A stretch of DNA of 64,000 nucleotides from Methanolobus bombayensis (lineage in GTDB: Archaea > Halobacteriota > Methanosarcinia > Methanosarcinales > Methanosarcinaceae). The notes below the pieces were generated by a model, which saw only the letters and a list, made by a program, of their open reading frames with translations, was not told the DNA's origin and did no database searches. Shown in pieces: positions 45,942-55,684 of the stretch (position 1 is its first letter; every line of letters starts with the position of its first letter). The DNA lies in the NCBI RefSeq assembly GCF_017873415.1, contig NZ_JAGGKD010000008.1, positions 31,558 through 95,557 on the forward strand. Reading direction: 5' to 3'. A program made the translations under genes and the position numbers.

Positions 45942-46790
45942 ATGCCATTCATAGATAAAGTTACCCAATTCATTAACGAATATTATATAGACCCCATATT
46001 ACATGATAGTGGCTACAATATCGTTAATACTATCACATGGGCAATCGTGCTGGGAATCTGTATTTTCGGCGTTGTGAAGCTATTGAAAAAACTGGATATC
46101 GAGATAGATGACAGATTTACAATATCTGTGGTTCCATTTATCCTTGCAGGCTCATCAATGAGGGTTCTGGAGGATACGGGTTTCCTTACTCATCCTCTTA
46201 GTTATCTTCTCATAACTCCAAACATTTACTTTGTGGTATTTCTCATCACAGTATTCTTCCTTGTACTTTCCAGATGGATAGTCAGGTTAAAAGGAACGGG
46301 TGACTACAGAAAAATGTTTGCAGGATTCGGACTTGCCTGGTTTGTCCTGAACCTTTCATTATTATTCTATCTTGAAGATCTGACGCTTCCATGGGTTCCG
46401 GTCTTTGTATTGGGTGCGTCCAGTCTGATACTTATCTTGCTAAAGGCAATATTTGACCATATCGGTTTCGATCTTCTCAAAAGCAAGGTTAACATGGCTA
46501 TTCTATGGGTTCACCTGATGGATGCATCCTCTACGATTGCAGGAATTGATTTTCTGGGATACTATGAAAAACATGTAGTTCCTTCATATCTGATCGAGCT
46601 TACAGGAACTGCTTTTGTGATGTATCCTTTAAAACTATTTATATTCATTCCGGTGTTATATATACTGGATAATCATTTTGATGAGGATGAGGAATCAGAT
46701 ACATTAAAGACATTCCTTAAACTGGTAATCATAGTACTTGGATTATCACCAGCATGCAGGAACACTATCAGAATGGCATTTGGAGTCTGA
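45942..46790 (+). CDS. DUF63 family membrane protein
   Basis: 282 residues from the ATG at 45942 (a GTG at 45933 is in frame). About seven or eight hydrophobic helices, with family-like motifs FILAGSSMRVLEDTGFL and MDASSTIAGIDFLGYYEKHVVP. DUF63 proteins are widespread in euryarchaea and have no known activity. The SpoIIM-like gene follows after three bases, so they are an operon. Confidence 0.85.
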   Translation: MPFIDKVTQFINEYYIDPILHDSGYNIVNTITWAIVLGICIFGVVKLLKKLDIEIDDRFTISVVPFILAGSSMRVLEDTGFLTHPLSYLLITPNIYFVVFLITVFFLVLSRWIVRLKGTGDYRKMFAGFGLAWFVLNLSLLFYLEDLTLPWVPVFVLGASSLILILLKAIFDHIGFDLLKSKVNMAILWVHLMDASSTIAGIDFLGYYEKHVVPSYLIELTGTAFVMYPLKLFIFIPVLYILDNHFDEDEESDTLKTFLKLVIIVLGLSPACRNTIRMAFGV

Positions 46791-46793
46791 TCA

Positions 46794-47399
46794 ATGCACG
46801 ATGAAAATGTAAAAGAGATATTCAGGACATATATCAGTGAGCTAAAACCTTTTATAATTTTTAGCCTTGTGATGTTTTTATTATCAGCAATTACAGGTTA
46901 TGCGTATTATGCTACCAATCCGTCTTATGCATTGAACTCGCTTGGAGGACTGGAAGAACTCGCAGAAATGCTCCAGGGTCTTTCTGCCGTTGAAATAATG
47001 TTGCTTATCTTTGTGAACAATGCTGTGAAAATGTTCTTCTCGGTTCTTCTGGGAGTTGCCCTTGGTATAATTCCCCTGGGTTTTCTTGTGTTGAACGGAT
47101 TTGTAATCGGTATTTTTGCACATTATCAGAGTGTTGAAAGCGGAGCTCTTTTTGTGATTGCCGGCCTTACCCCTCATGGAATTATTGAGGTTCCCATGCT
47201 TATCATCTCCTCTGCTGTGGGGATGAAAATAGGATACGTTGCATTGCAGGCACTTCGTTCGCAACCCGTTGATCTAAAAACTGAAATAATCAGGGGGATT
47301 AAATTTTATCTTCACTGGTTGCTCCCTCTCATATTCCTGGCAGCATTAATAGAGACATTTGTAACACCTGTTATTATCTATATTGTAAGCGGGGTTTGA
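46794..47399 (+). CDS. SpoIIM/DUF95 family membrane protein
   Basis: 201 residues with about five hydrophobic helices. The motif region FVNNAVKMFFSVLLGVALGIIP and GLTPHGIIEVPMLIIS is typical of the stage II sporulation protein M (DUF95) family, which in archaea has no link to sporulation. It may be a channel or a membrane-shaping protein. It is directly downstream of the DUF63 gene. Confidence 0.88.
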   Translation: MHDENVKEIFRTYISELKPFIIFSLVMFLLSAITGYAYYATNPSYALNSLGGLEELAEMLQGLSAVEIMLLIFVNNAVKMFFSVLLGVALGIIPLGFLVLNGFVIGIFAHYQSVESGALFVIAGLTPHGIIEVPMLIISSAVGMKIGYVALQALRSQPVDLKTEIIRGIKFYLHWLLPLIFLAALIETFVTPVIIYIVSGV

Positions 47400-47482
47400 A
47401 CTTAAATTATTTTTATATACTACAGACGTAAACAGGTTTATTAATAGTAAATACAATGTCTGGGCAAAATCGAGGGTAAATA

Positions 47483-48640
47483 ATGATTGACAGAAACGAG
47501 ATCTCAGAGATCATTGAAGATTATGATTTAGATAAGGTCAAGATCGGTGCAGTGGCGTCACACTCAGCACTTGATGTCTTTGACGGTGCAATTGAAGAAG
47601 ATTTCAGGACCTTTGCTGTTTGCCAGCAGGGCCGTGAAAAAACCTATACGGATTATTTCAAGTCACAGAGAGATAGCAATGGTAACGTTGTCCGTGGAAT
47701 TGTGGATGAGCACATAATGCTTAACAAGTTCAGCGAAACTACAAGTGCAGATGTCCAGAAAAAGCTCGTAGAAGAGAACGTTCTTTTCATTCCTAACCGT
47801 TCATTCACATCATACTGTGGTATCGATGAAGTAGAGAATGACTTTAAAGTACCTCTTGTAGGAAGCAGGAACATGCTCCGCAGTGAAGAGAGAGGTATGG
47901 ACCAGGATTATTACTGGCTCCTTGAGAAAGCAGGATTGCCATTCCCTGAAAGGATCAATGATCCGCAGGACATCGATGAACTTGTAATGGTAAAGCTTCC
48001 TCACGCAGTTAAGAAACTGGAAAGAGGTTTCTTCACAGCAGGAACTTACGAGGAATATCAGGAGAAAGCACAGTCACTGCTCAAACAGGGTGTTATCACA
48101 CAGGATGCACTTGATAACGCAAGGATCGAACGCTATGTCATTGGTCCGGTTTTCAATTTTGATATGTTCTACTCACCAATCGAAACTGAAATGAATAAAC
48201 TTGAGATCCTTGGTATCGACTGGCGCTTTGAGACAAGTCTGGACGGACACGTACGTCTTCCTGCACCACAGCAGATAACACTTGCAGAACATCAGCTTAC
48301 ACCTGAATACACTGTTTGCGGTCACAACTCTGCAACACTTAGAGAATCACTTCTTGAGAAGGTCTTCGAGCTTTCCGAGAAATACATAAAGGCCGCAAAG
48401 AAACATTATGACCCAGGAGTAATCGGTCCGTTCTGTCTGCAGACCTGTGTTGACAAAGACCTTAACTTCTATATATATGATGTAGCACCACGTGTTGGTG
48501 GTGGAACAAATGTTCACATGTCAGTTGGTCATCCATATGGAAATACCACATGGAGAAAACCAATGAGCACAGGTCGCCGTGTTGCCTTTGAGATCAGAAG
48601 AGCAATTGAGACCGATCAGCTTGATAAGATCATCACATAA
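47483..48640 (+). CDS. purP: PurP-family ATP-grasp ligase (formate-dependent AICAR formylation type)
   Basis: 385 residues. ATP-grasp fold with IGAVASHSALDVFDGAIEE at the N-terminus, VKLPHAVKKLERGFF in the lid and APRVGGGTNVHMSVGHPYGN near the C-terminus. Archaeal PurP uses ATP and formate to formylate AICAR to FAICAR in purine synthesis. Some genomes have more than one PurP paralogue and not all are proven enzymes. It has its own promoter and a double stem terminator. Confidence 0.88.
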   Translation: MIDRNEISEIIEDYDLDKVKIGAVASHSALDVFDGAIEEDFRTFAVCQQGREKTYTDYFKSQRDSNGNVVRGIVDEHIMLNKFSETTSADVQKKLVEENVLFIPNRSFTSYCGIDEVENDFKVPLVGSRNMLRSEERGMDQDYYWLLEKAGLPFPERINDPQDIDELVMVKLPHAVKKLERGFFTAGTYEEYQEKAQSLLKQGVITQDALDNARIERYVIGPVFNFDMFYSPIETEMNKLEILGIDWRFETSLDGHVRLPAPQQITLAEHQLTPEYTVCGHNSATLRESLLEKVFELSEKYIKAAKKHYDPGVIGPFCLQTCVDKDLNFYIYDVAPRVGGGTNVHMSVGHPYGNTTWRKPMSTGRRVAFEIRRAIETDQLDKIIT

Positions 48641-48659
48641 ATTTCTATTTTCAAAACTT

Positions 48660-48712
48660 CATCAGGTTTTTATCTGATGGATTTCCGGCTTATTGGCCGG
48701 ATCTCTTTTTTC
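48660..48712 (+). terminator. Double stem-loop terminator after purP
   Basis: Two hairpins in a row, CATCAG...CTGATG (48660-48679) and TCCGGC...GCCGGA (48684-48701), are followed by a long T-run (48704-48712). TnpB element 4 starts right at the end of this T-run. Confidence 0.7.
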
Positions 48713-50031
48713 TTAATTAGCAGAAGACTCCTTGCGTAAGCTAGGAGATGAATGCGTAATAATGAAAAAGTATCATCTTTTTAACATAAGTTATTAATAA
48801 CGTTAAAGACATAAGATAAAGTGTATGTTGAAAGCCTACAAATATAGATTGTATCCGAATAAAAAACATGAAGAAATATTATCACAACATATTGGTGCTA
48901 GTAGATTCATCTATAATTGGGCTTTGGAAAATAAGATAAAATCATATGAAGCAGAAGGTAAATCAATATCAAGGTTTGCATTGAACAAAATGATACCTGA
49001 ATTGAAAATAGAACACGAATGGTTGAAGGATATTAATTCTCAATCATTACAGGGTGCTACTCTCAATCTCGATAATGCTTTTACAAAATTTTTCAGGGAA
49101 AAGAAAGGTTTTCCTAAATTTAAATCAAAGAAAAATCCAGTTCAATCATTTTCTGTTCCTCAACACTATAAAATAGATTTTGAAAATAATAAAATTAAAT
49201 TACCTAAGATTGGATGGATAAATGCGAAACTACATCGTAGATATGAAGGTAAAGAGAAAACAGCAACAGTAAGTAGAATATCTACTGGAAAATACTATAT
49301 TAGTATTCTCATCGATGATGAAAAAGAAAATCCTGTAAATAAATCATTTAATATTGATACAACGGTTGGTGTTGATGTTGGAATCAAAGACTTTGCCATT
49401 ACTTCAATTGGTGAGAAAATTGATAATCCGAAATATCTTAAAAACTCGATGAAAAGAATGAAAGTTTTGCAGAAAAGATTTTCCAAAAAGAAAAAAGGTT
49501 CAGCTAATAGACAAAGGGCAAAATTAGCAGTAGCAAAACTCCATGAAAAAATAAACAATCAAAGAAATGATTTTCAACATAAGTTATCCTCTAAGCTCAT
49601 AAGCGAGAATCAAGCGGTAGCATTGGAAACTTTGAATGTTAGCGGTATGTTGAAAAACCACTGTCTTGCACAAAGTATAGCAGATGCATCATGGAGTTCT
49701 TTCGTAAAAAAACTCGAATATAAAGCCGAATGGTACGGAAAAATCATCCTCCGTATCGGAAGATTCGAGCCAAGTACAAAAATCTGTAATGTTTGTGGCT
49801 ACCACAACGGAAAGTTAACACTTGCAGATAGAAAATGGCAATGTCCTGATTGTAAAACCAATCACGACAGAGATATTAATGCCGCTATTAATATCAAAAA
49901 GTTTGCTTTAGATAAGCAGAACTTAATAGGTATTTAGCACCGTAGGAACTACGGGAAGAGCTTGTGGACTTGTTCTCAAAAGAGAAAAGAATGAAGCAAG
50001 AAGCACCATGCGTAAGCGTGGTGTAGTTCAC
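48712..50031 (+). mobile_element. TnpB-only element, copy 4
   Basis: The left end near 48712 reads CTTAATTAGCAGAAGA and has a stem CTCCTTGCGTAAGCTAGGAG (48730-48749). The right end has the stem CACCATGCGTAAGCGTGGTG and closes in GTAGTTCAC at 50031, the same nine bases as elements 1 and 2. No tnpA is present. About 95 bases between the tnpB stop and the right end could be part of the guide RNA. It is inserted just after the purP terminator. Confidence 0.75.
48825..49937 (+). CDS. tnpB: TnpB RNA-guided endonuclease, element 4
   Basis: 370 residues, related to but clearly diverged from the proteins of elements 1 and 2, and more AT-rich than the genes around it. RuvC residues are in GVDVGIKDFAITS (Asp), ALETLNVSGM (Glu) and DRDINAAINI (Asp). 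The zinc ribbon CNVCGY...CPDC is intact. The start LKAYKYRLYPNKKHEE is a typical TnpB opening. Confidence 0.9.
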   Translation: MLKAYKYRLYPNKKHEEILSQHIGASRFIYNWALENKIKSYEAEGKSISRFALNKMIPELKIEHEWLKDINSQSLQGATLNLDNAFTKFFREKKGFPKFKSKKNPVQSFSVPQHYKIDFENNKIKLPKIGWINAKLHRRYEGKEKTATVSRISTGKYYISILIDDEKENPVNKSFNIDTTVGVDVGIKDFAITSIGEKIDNPKYLKNSMKRMKVLQKRFSKKKKGSANRQRAKLAVAKLHEKINNQRNDFQHKLSSKLISENQAVALETLNVSGMLKNHCLAQSIADASWSSFVKKLEYKAEWYGKIILRIGRFEPSTKICNVCGYHNGKLTLADRKWQCPDCKTNHDRDINAAINIKKFALDKQNLIGI

Positions 50032-50109
50032 TTAATCTGATCTCACTAATATCATATCTCCTGTGCAATAATAGTCTTTTTATATAATTGGCTGCATAAT
50101 ACAATTAAC

Positions 50110-50865
50110 ATGCAGATCGACAGAGTTCCTACGGGAATCAAAGAACTGGACGAAATACTCGAAGGCGGTTATCCTGCACAACAGGGTATTCTTGTGAGTG
50201 GCCCGCCAGGGTCAGGAAAAAGTATTCTTGCAACGCATTTTCTCCACAGATCATGTCTGGATGGAAAGAAGTGTGTACTTATGCTTACTCAGGTCAATGT
50301 AGAAAGTTTTCTTGAGCAGGCTTTGAGTATAGGTATAGATTTCACTTCATGCATAGAAAAAGGAACCCTGGAGATTACCAAATCTTTTGAGACAAGAACA
50401 AACAAGATCTACAATGCTGCAAGACATGGTACAGGAATCGGATTTCTGGAAAAGGACTGTGTTCAGAGTGTACAGGATATTCCTGATGACGTGGAAGTTG
50501 TAGTGATCGACAATCTGGATATGCTTTCTCTCTATCATAACATGGAAGAGTTTGCTGACAAGTTCTTTACTATAAATGATATCCTTTTTGACAAGAAATG
50601 TACCACTCTCTTTTTGATTGGACAGGAAGAAAGCGGGGAGAAACTTGCAATCGCGCAGCATACTTCTTTTGGTAACATTGAAATGAGTGTTATTAAGGAT
50701 AGCGTAACAGGCAGGGGAATGAGACAAATGTATATTCCAAAGATGCGATGCACTTATCTTTCCCTTGAACCTCTTAATTTTAAGATAAGCAAACAGGGCA
50801 TTAATATAGAGAAGATCTTCCAGAGGGATGAGATTGTAAATGATGCTGTAAGTTCAATAATTTAA
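50110..50865 (+). CDS. RecA/KaiC-like ATPase
   Basis: 251 residues. Single RecA-fold domain with GIKELDEILEGGYPAQQGILVSG leading into Walker A GPPGSGKS and Walker B EVVVIDNLD. KaiC-like opening TGIKELDEIL. Only one domain is present, unlike circadian KaiC. Such archaeal proteins are signal-transduction or motor regulators of unknown partner. The TATA box TTTTTATATAATT (about 50079-50091) is close to the ATG, so the message may be leaderless. Confidence 0.82.
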   Translation: MQIDRVPTGIKELDEILEGGYPAQQGILVSGPPGSGKSILATHFLHRSCLDGKKCVLMLTQVNVESFLEQALSIGIDFTSCIEKGTLEITKSFETRTNKIYNAARHGTGIGFLEKDCVQSVQDIPDDVEVVVIDNLDMLSLYHNMEEFADKFFTINDILFDKKCTTLFLIGQEESGEKLAIAQHTSFGNIEMSVIKDSVTGRGMRQMYIPKMRCTYLSLEPLNFKISKQGINIEKIFQRDEIVNDAVSSII

Positions 50866-51103
50866 ATATGGGATCAGCGTTCTTATTTTTAACTCCTTCT
50901 TACAGTTAATTATATACCTTATTAAAAGAATAAGGCATGGTTTGCGATACCAACAGGTATTTGCATTTTCTGGTTTGTTCGAAATCATTTAAATATGATT
51001 AATCGAATGATAGACCACAAATCTAAACATGTAAACCGTTAAAACTTATACTTGAACTTATTACGCTTTTAGAATATTGCCCAACCGGGAGGGAAATCAA
51101 AAA

Positions 51104-52330
51104 TTGAGTCAACCTTGTGTTAATATCGGCATGGTAGGACATGTCGACCACGGAAAAACCACACTTGTCAGCGCACTGTCAGGAACATGGACAGATACAC
51201 ACAGCGAAGAGATGAAGCGTGGAATATCTATCAGACTGGGCTATGCGGACACTACTTTCAGGAAGTGTCCGAATTGTCCGGAACCTCAGTGTTATACAGT
51301 AGAGAAGAAATGCCCAGAATGTGGCGAACCATCCGAAGAGCTCAGGACAGTTTCATTTGTAGATGCTCCGGGCCACGAAACACTGATGGCTACTATGTTG
51401 TCCGGTGCAGCTATTATGGACGGTGCTATTCTTGTTATTGCGGCAAATGAAGAATGTCCGCAGCCACAGACAAAGGAACACCTGATGGCACTGAATATTA
51501 TCGGAATCGAGAACATTGTTATCGTGCAGAACAAAATTGACCTCGTACCAAAAGAGAAGGTCATTGAGCATTACCATCAGATTAAGGAATTCGTGAAAGG
51601 TACAGTTGCTGAAAATGCTCCTATTGTGCCAATATCCGCACAGCAGAACATAAATGTTGATGCTCTTATTATGACAATGGAGGAGATGATCCCGACACCA
51701 GATCATAAAATGGATAAACCACCTCACATGCTTATTGCAAGGTCATTTGATATCAACAAGCCGGGAACACCAATTAAAGGAATCACAGGTGGTGTAATTG
51801 GTGGTACACTGACAGAAGGTGTATTGCATTCCGGAGAAGAACTTGAGGTCAAGCCGGGCAGAAAGGTTGAAAGCGATGGAATGACCAGATGGGAACCTAT
51901 TGTTACCAAAGTCTCAAAGATCGTTGCAGGAAAGGACAATGTTGAGGAAGCAACGCCTGGTGGACTTCTTGCAGTTGGTACTACTCTTGATCCGACACTT
52001 ACCAAGAGTGATTCTCTGACAGGCCAGGTTGCAGGCCTTCCCGGAACCCTGCCACCAACACGTGATGATCTCAAACTTGAGCTTCATTTGCTGGAAAGAG
52101 TAGTAGGAGTTTCCGATGAAGAAGAGATCGGAGCTATAAAGACCAGTGAACCACTGATGTTGAATGTAGGTACTGCAACTACTGTCGGTGTTGTTACAAG
52201 TGCCCGTAAGAATATTGCCGAGGTTAAGTTGAAGAGACCGGTCTGTGCGGAAGGAGATTCCATGGTAGCGATAAGCAGACGTGTGGGCTCACGCTGGAGA
52301 CTTATCGGTGTAGGAGTTATCAAGGATTGA
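51104..52330 (+). CDS. eif2g: Translation initiation factor aIF2 gamma subunit
   Basis: 408 residues from TTG 51104 ([17 protein letters not shown]), chosen from family alignment memory and the GGGAGG upstream; a TTG at 51077 is in frame but unlikely. GTPase motifs [16 protein letters not shown] and NKIDL are clear, and a zinc knuckle [20 protein letters not shown] sits after switch I. It binds Met-tRNAi and GTP as part of aIF2. The following genes PIN, rpo7, spt4, DPCK, S24e and S27ae form the well-conserved archaeal run. Confidence 0.96.
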   Translation: MSQPCVNIGMVGHVDHGKTTLVSALSGTWTDTHSEEMKRGISIRLGYADTTFRKCPNCPEPQCYTVEKKCPECGEPSEELRTVSFVDAPGHETLMATMLSGAAIMDGAILVIAANEECPQPQTKEHLMALNIIGIENIVIVQNKIDLVPKEKVIEHYHQIKEFVKGTVAENAPIVPISAQQNINVDALIMTMEEMIPTPDHKMDKPPHMLIARSFDINKPGTPIKGITGGVIGGTLTEGVLHSGEELEVKPGRKVESDGMTRWEPIVTKVSKIVAGKDNVEEATPGGLLAVGTTLDPTLTKSDSLTGQVAGLPGTLPPTRDDLKLELHLLERVVGVSDEEEIGAIKTSEPLMLNVGTATTVGVVTSARKNIAEVKLKRPVCAEGDSMVAISRRVGSRWRLIGVGVIKD

Positions 52331-52695
52331 AGGTAATTATTGATACTAACGCATTGATGATACCTGTTCAGTTCAATGTTGATATTTTTGAAGAGCTAAG
52401 GAGACTTGGGTTTGATATTTACCTTGTCCCTACAGCTGTTATCACTGAACTGGACAACCTGATCAAAAATCTAAAAGGACAGGACAGGATTGCGGCAAAA
52501 GTTGCAAAGTCAATGGCTCAGAGGTGCGAAACCATTTGTGCAGATGGACATGCTGATGACGTTATTCTTGAACTGGCTACTGATATTCAAGCGGCTGTAC
52601 TGACAAATGATGCAGGGCTTAGAAAGAGGCTGGAAGAAATGAATATTCCGGTGATCTGTCTGAGGCAAAGGAACAGGCTTGAAATTGTATCATAG
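52327..52695 (+). CDS. PIN-domain nuclease (Fcf1/Utp24-like rRNA processing type)
   Basis: 122 residues from a TTG that overlaps the aIF2-gamma stop (TTGA). The PIN acidic residues are in [30 protein letters not shown] and [10 protein letters not shown]. Its constant place after aIF2-gamma in archaea points to a housekeeping role, probably rRNA processing, rather than a toxin; no antitoxin gene is present. Confidence 0.87.
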   Translation: MKVIIDTNALMIPVQFNVDIFEELRRLGFDIYLVPTAVITELDNLIKNLKGQDRIAAKVAKSMAQRCETICADGHADDVILELATDIQAAVLTNDAGLRKRLEEMNIPVICLRQRNRLEIVS

Positions 52696-52770
52696 GTCGA
52701 TCATAGATCACTTTAAAATCATATAAGTTGTTATATAATTATACTATACAGGATTATTGGAGTTTGTCAT

Positions 52771-53337
52771 ATGTATAAAAAGATGAAGCTTGCCGATACT
52801 ATTCGTGTTGCGCCCGATCTTTTAGGCAAGGATGTTAATCAAAATGTCAATAATGCTCTGAAGCATAAACTCGAGGGTAGGATAGACAAGGAAATTGGTG
52901 CTATTGTTGCTATCACCCAGATCAATGAAGTTGGTGAAGGCCATATCCTTGTAGGTGACGGTGCAGTTTACTATGATGTTGTTTTTGAGGCAATTGTATT
53001 CGTGCCAACAATCCAGGAAGTAATCGAGGGAGAAGTTGTGGAGACCGTTGATTTTGGTGCTTTTGTAAGTATCGGAGCAATGGATGGACTTCTTCACGTA
53101 AGTCAGGTAACTGATGATTTCATGTCATACGATGGGAAGAATGGCAGACTTGTCAGTAAGAATGGCGGAAGATCTCTTTCAGAGGGTGACAAGGTCAGGG
53201 CACGTATCGTTGCTGTGAGCATCAATGAGAGAGAACCACGGGAAAGTAAGATTGGACTTACAATGCGTCAGCATTCCCTGGGTAGGTTCGAGTGGCTGGA
53301 AGAGGCAAGAAAGCCATCCGCCGAGAAAGAAGAGTAA
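52771..53337 (+). CDS. rpo7: DNA-directed RNA polymerase subunit Rpo7 (RpoE')
   Basis: 188 residues. N-terminal RNP-like domain (MKLADTIRVAPDLLGKDV) followed by an S1 RNA-binding domain (EGEVVETVDFGAFVSIGAMDGLLHVSQ-type, residues 85-160). It forms the polymerase stalk with Rpo4 and contacts emerging RNA. spt4 starts 20 bases after its stop. Confidence 0.95.
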   Translation: MYKKMKLADTIRVAPDLLGKDVNQNVNNALKHKLEGRIDKEIGAIVAITQINEVGEGHILVGDGAVYYDVVFEAIVFVPTIQEVIEGEVVETVDFGAFVSIGAMDGLLHVSQVTDDFMSYDGKNGRLVSKNGGRSLSEGDKVRARIVAVSINEREPRESKIGLTMRQHSLGRFEWLEEARKPSAEKEE

Positions 53338-53357
53338 GATATACCGGAGTGCATTAG

Positions 53358-53543
53358 ATGAGTGAACAGGTTTGCAGGGAATGCCACAGGATCATCAACG
53401 GCCAGACATGTCCTATTTGCGGTTCAAGCAATCTCAGTGCTGACTGGAGTGGTATGGTTATTATTATTGATCCGGAGCGCTCTGAAATTGCAAAGAAAAT
53501 CGATGTGAAAGTAGCGGACAAGTATGCATTGAAGGTGCGCTAA
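53358..53543 (+). CDS. spt4: Transcription elongation factor Spt4 (RpoE'')
   Basis: 61 residues. Four-cysteine zinc ribbon CRECHRIINGQTCPICGS followed by DWSGMVIIIDPERSEIAKK, the usual Spt4 sequence. It pairs with Spt5 on the elongating polymerase. The stop codon is directly followed by the TTG start of the dephospho-CoA kinase gene. Confidence 0.95.
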   Translation: MSEQVCRECHRIINGQTCPICGSSNLSADWSGMVIIIDPERSEIAKKIDVKVADKYALKVR

Positions 53544-54137
53544 TTGGGCCTTCAGCTTACTTTGCCAGAGACACTACGCCCGCGTTTTCGGGAAATTTTT
53601 GGGTGCCTTTACAGAGGTAAGGGGGACGATACAATTGAAAAACTTTCCGTAGACCTTGGCAGTCCCACAAAACTTATATCCGTGGGTGATGTTACTACCT
53701 TCCACTTGCTCAATCATGAAATTATTCCGGACATCCTGGTAGTGGATGACCGTACAAAACGCGGTCCGGCATCAGATCGGGTCGTGGTGGGTACCAAGCA
53801 TAAAGGGTTCACCGAAATATCCGTTGACAATCCAGCAGGGGTCATAACCGAAGATCTGATAGACGCTGTAGGAAATGCGTTGAAAACAGATGAACATGTC
53901 AGGATATTTGTGCGCGGCGAGGAGGACCTTGCGGCTGTACCTGCAATACTAATGGCACCAGAAGGTTCAGCTGTTCTTTACGGACAGCCGGATGAAGGTG
54001 TTGTACTTGTCAAGATAACATCAGATAAGAAGGAACAAATGAAGGACCTGTTGACAGAGATTCTCGACTCACAGGCCTGTAGTAATCACGAATTAGAGAC
54101 TATTCGGAGGAAACTGAATGGATATCAAAATCATTAA
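53544..54137 (+). CDS. GTP-dependent dephospho-CoA kinase (DUF359)
   Basis: 197 residues from a TTG start directly after the spt4 stop. The family pattern is visible: [28 protein letters not shown] and [27 protein letters not shown] (positions about 48-75 and 123-149). Members of DUF359 phosphorylate dephospho-CoA with GTP, the last step of archaeal CoA synthesis. It overlaps the S24e gene by 20 bases, so it is part of the same transcript. Confidence 0.9.
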   Translation: MGLQLTLPETLRPRFREIFGCLYRGKGDDTIEKLSVDLGSPTKLISVGDVTTFHLLNHEIIPDILVVDDRTKRGPASDRVVVGTKHKGFTEISVDNPAGVITEDLIDAVGNALKTDEHVRIFVRGEEDLAAVPAILMAPEGSAVLYGQPDEGVVLVKITSDKKEQMKDLLTEILDSQACSNHELETIRRKLNGYQNH

Positions 54138-54450
54138 AGACAAAAATAATGCGCTTCTTAACAGGCGTGAATTAAACCTCATAGTTACATACGATGGTGC
54201 AACACCATCAAGAAACGATGTAAGATCAAAACTTGCAGCTATGCTTAATGTACCACTGGAACTTGTGATCATACAGAAGATCAAGAACGAGTTTGGTAAA
54301 CAGGAACTTGAAGTATACGTAAAGATCTATGAAGACGAAGCCCGCATGAAGCAGGTTGAGGAATCATACGTTCTTGAAAGGAACAAGCTCCCTGAGCCAG
54401 AAGTGGTAGAAGAGGAAGAGGAAGCCGCAGAAGAAGCTGTAGAGGAATAA
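54118..54450 (+). CDS. rps24e: Ribosomal protein eS24 (S24e)
   Basis: 110 residues. [19 protein letters not shown] and the [16 protein letters not shown] segment are standard for eS24. The last about 20 residues are a Glu-rich acidic tail. It overlaps the kinase gene upstream and is followed after two bases by eS31/S27ae. Confidence 0.95.
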   Translation: MDIKIIKDKNNALLNRRELNLIVTYDGATPSRNDVRSKLAAMLNVPLELVIIQKIKNEFGKQELEVYVKIYEDEARMKQVEESYVLERNKLPEPEVVEEEEEAAEEAVEE

Positions 54451-54452
54451 TT

Positions 54453-54602
54453 ATGGCAGTAAAAGACTTCTATAAAGTAAATGGCGATTCCATTGAGCGC
54501 ACGCACCAGTCCTGCCCACGCTGTGGTGAGGGAGTTTTCCTTGCAGAACACAAGGACAGACGTTCATGTGGTAAGTGTGGATACACAGAGTTCAAGAAAT
54601 AA
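54453..54602 (+). CDS. rps27ae: Ribosomal protein eS31 (S27ae)
   Basis: 49 residues, complete, ATG 54453 to TAA 54602. The sequence opens [20 protein letters not shown] and has four zinc-binding cysteines in [10 protein letters not shown] and [11 protein letters not shown]. This is the short archaeal form without ubiquitin. It ends the operon, with a strong terminator 13 bases further on. The Kae1/Bud32 gene that often follows in archaea is not here. Confidence 0.95.
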   Translation: MAVKDFYKVNGDSIERTHQSCPRCGEGVFLAEHKDRRSCGKCGYTEFKK

Positions 54603-54614
54603 TCTCATTTTTAT

Positions 54615-54645
54615 ACAACCCATTGGGTTGTCTTTTTTCTTTTAA
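54615..54645 (+). terminator. Terminator of the aIF2-gamma to S27ae run
   Basis: The stem ACAACCC/GGGTTGT around ATT (54615-54631) is followed by a T-rich stretch of about 14 bases. Confidence 0.8.
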
Positions 54646-55007
54646 CAGTAAATATCTGTTAGCTGTAAGCTTGGGATATAATGGTTTTCTTCTCATATTT
54701 TAAAAGATCATCATTTTTTGTTCTTATTTAATCTTTTCATTTAAATAATTAGTATGAATTTATTTTATTAAATTTATACATTATTAGTGGACACCTCGTA
54801 AATTCTTGCAGCTTCTGATGCGTATTTTATACAAATATAATCCGAAAGGTTTAATAGGAGGTACCATGTTTGCATATATTAGTGTTTAAACAAATATAAA
54901 TAAATCAAATCATAACTTGCATGAATGAATTAAATATGTGATTTATTGAATAATATATGATAATTAGTTATTTGTTGATACATAATACCTGATCATAGGG
55001 GGATACA
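54646..55007 (+). promoter_or_regulatory. Long AT-rich leader of the ExbB/CobN group with a seven-codon mini-ORF
   Basis: The first part is very AT-rich with nothing recognisable. A TATA-like element (TATTTTATACAAATATAA, about 54822-54841) is followed by GGAGG (54858-54862) and a short frame ATG TTT GCA TAT ATT AGT GTT TAA at 54866-54889. The real first gene starts about 120 bases later with GGGGG as ribosome site. The mini-ORF could be a regulatory leader peptide or chance. Confidence 0.4.
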
Positions 55008-55682
55008 ATGAGCTATGTATATGCTGCCGTAACCGGCATACTTATAGGAATCTTCATATTCGGATTAAAGACAGGAGTTGGATGTGGCTTTTCAACGGTA
55101 AAGAAAAAAGAAGTACTGGTACTCGCAGGCGGTTATTTCCTTATTTCCATAATACTTGGTAGCTTAGTTGAAATGGTTGACCAGTCATATCTGGAAAGCA
55201 TTGCAGATCTTGGAATGACTTTGCACGTGTTTATAGCACTGGTTCTTATTGGTGCAGGAATCTACACACAGAAAAAATGGAATTGTGGTCTCGATGTCTC
55301 TAAAAAGACCTTTCTTGTAATATCAGTTCCCTGTCCGGTATGTCTTACAGCTCTTTTCGTATCATGTATGATACTTGCCTCAACCCTTGAAATAAGCGGT
55401 TGGAAGGTTGGGGTTATTGTAGGACTTGTATTCTTCATTTCAGTAATATCATCAACATTTGTCTTCAGGAAAATGAAAAGAACTCCTGAGGATCTTGGAA
55501 CTGCAATGATGTTCCTCGGACTTTTCTACCTGCTCGGAGCAATGATAGTTCCTGCTTACATTAAAGCAAAGAAACTCAGCATGGCATTGAACACTGGTGG
55601 AGAGCTTGAGATAGTTCCTCTGTTGATATTATCATTATTCATAATTGGAGGCTATGCACTTAATAGCATAAGAGGTCAATAA
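55008..55682 (+). CDS. DUF2162 family membrane protein (putative transporter)
   Basis: 224 residues with about six or seven helices. A conserved-looking cysteine-containing loop KTGVGCGFSTVKKKEV lies after helix 1 and VPCPVCLTALFVSC in helix 4; paired cysteines could bind metal. DUF2162 genes are found next to ExbB-type, DUF2149 and CobN-like genes in methanogens, as here. The next gene starts two bases after its stop. It is probably the permease of the system, but no substrate is known. Confidence 0.8.
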   Translation: MSYVYAAVTGILIGIFIFGLKTGVGCGFSTVKKKEVLVLAGGYFLISIILGSLVEMVDQSYLESIADLGMTLHVFIALVLIGAGIYTQKKWNCGLDVSKKTFLVISVPCPVCLTALFVSCMILASTLEISGWKVGVIVGLVFFISVISSTFVFRKMKRTPEDLGTAMMFLGLFYLLGAMIVPAYIKAKKLSMALNTGGELEIVPLLILSLFIIGGYALNSIRGQ

Positions 55683-55684
55683 AA

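Noticed and set aside
52327..52695. PIN protein as a VapC toxin
   Set aside because: No antitoxin frame is present and the gene sits in the conserved aIF2-gamma/Rpo7 run, pointing to a housekeeping nuclease.
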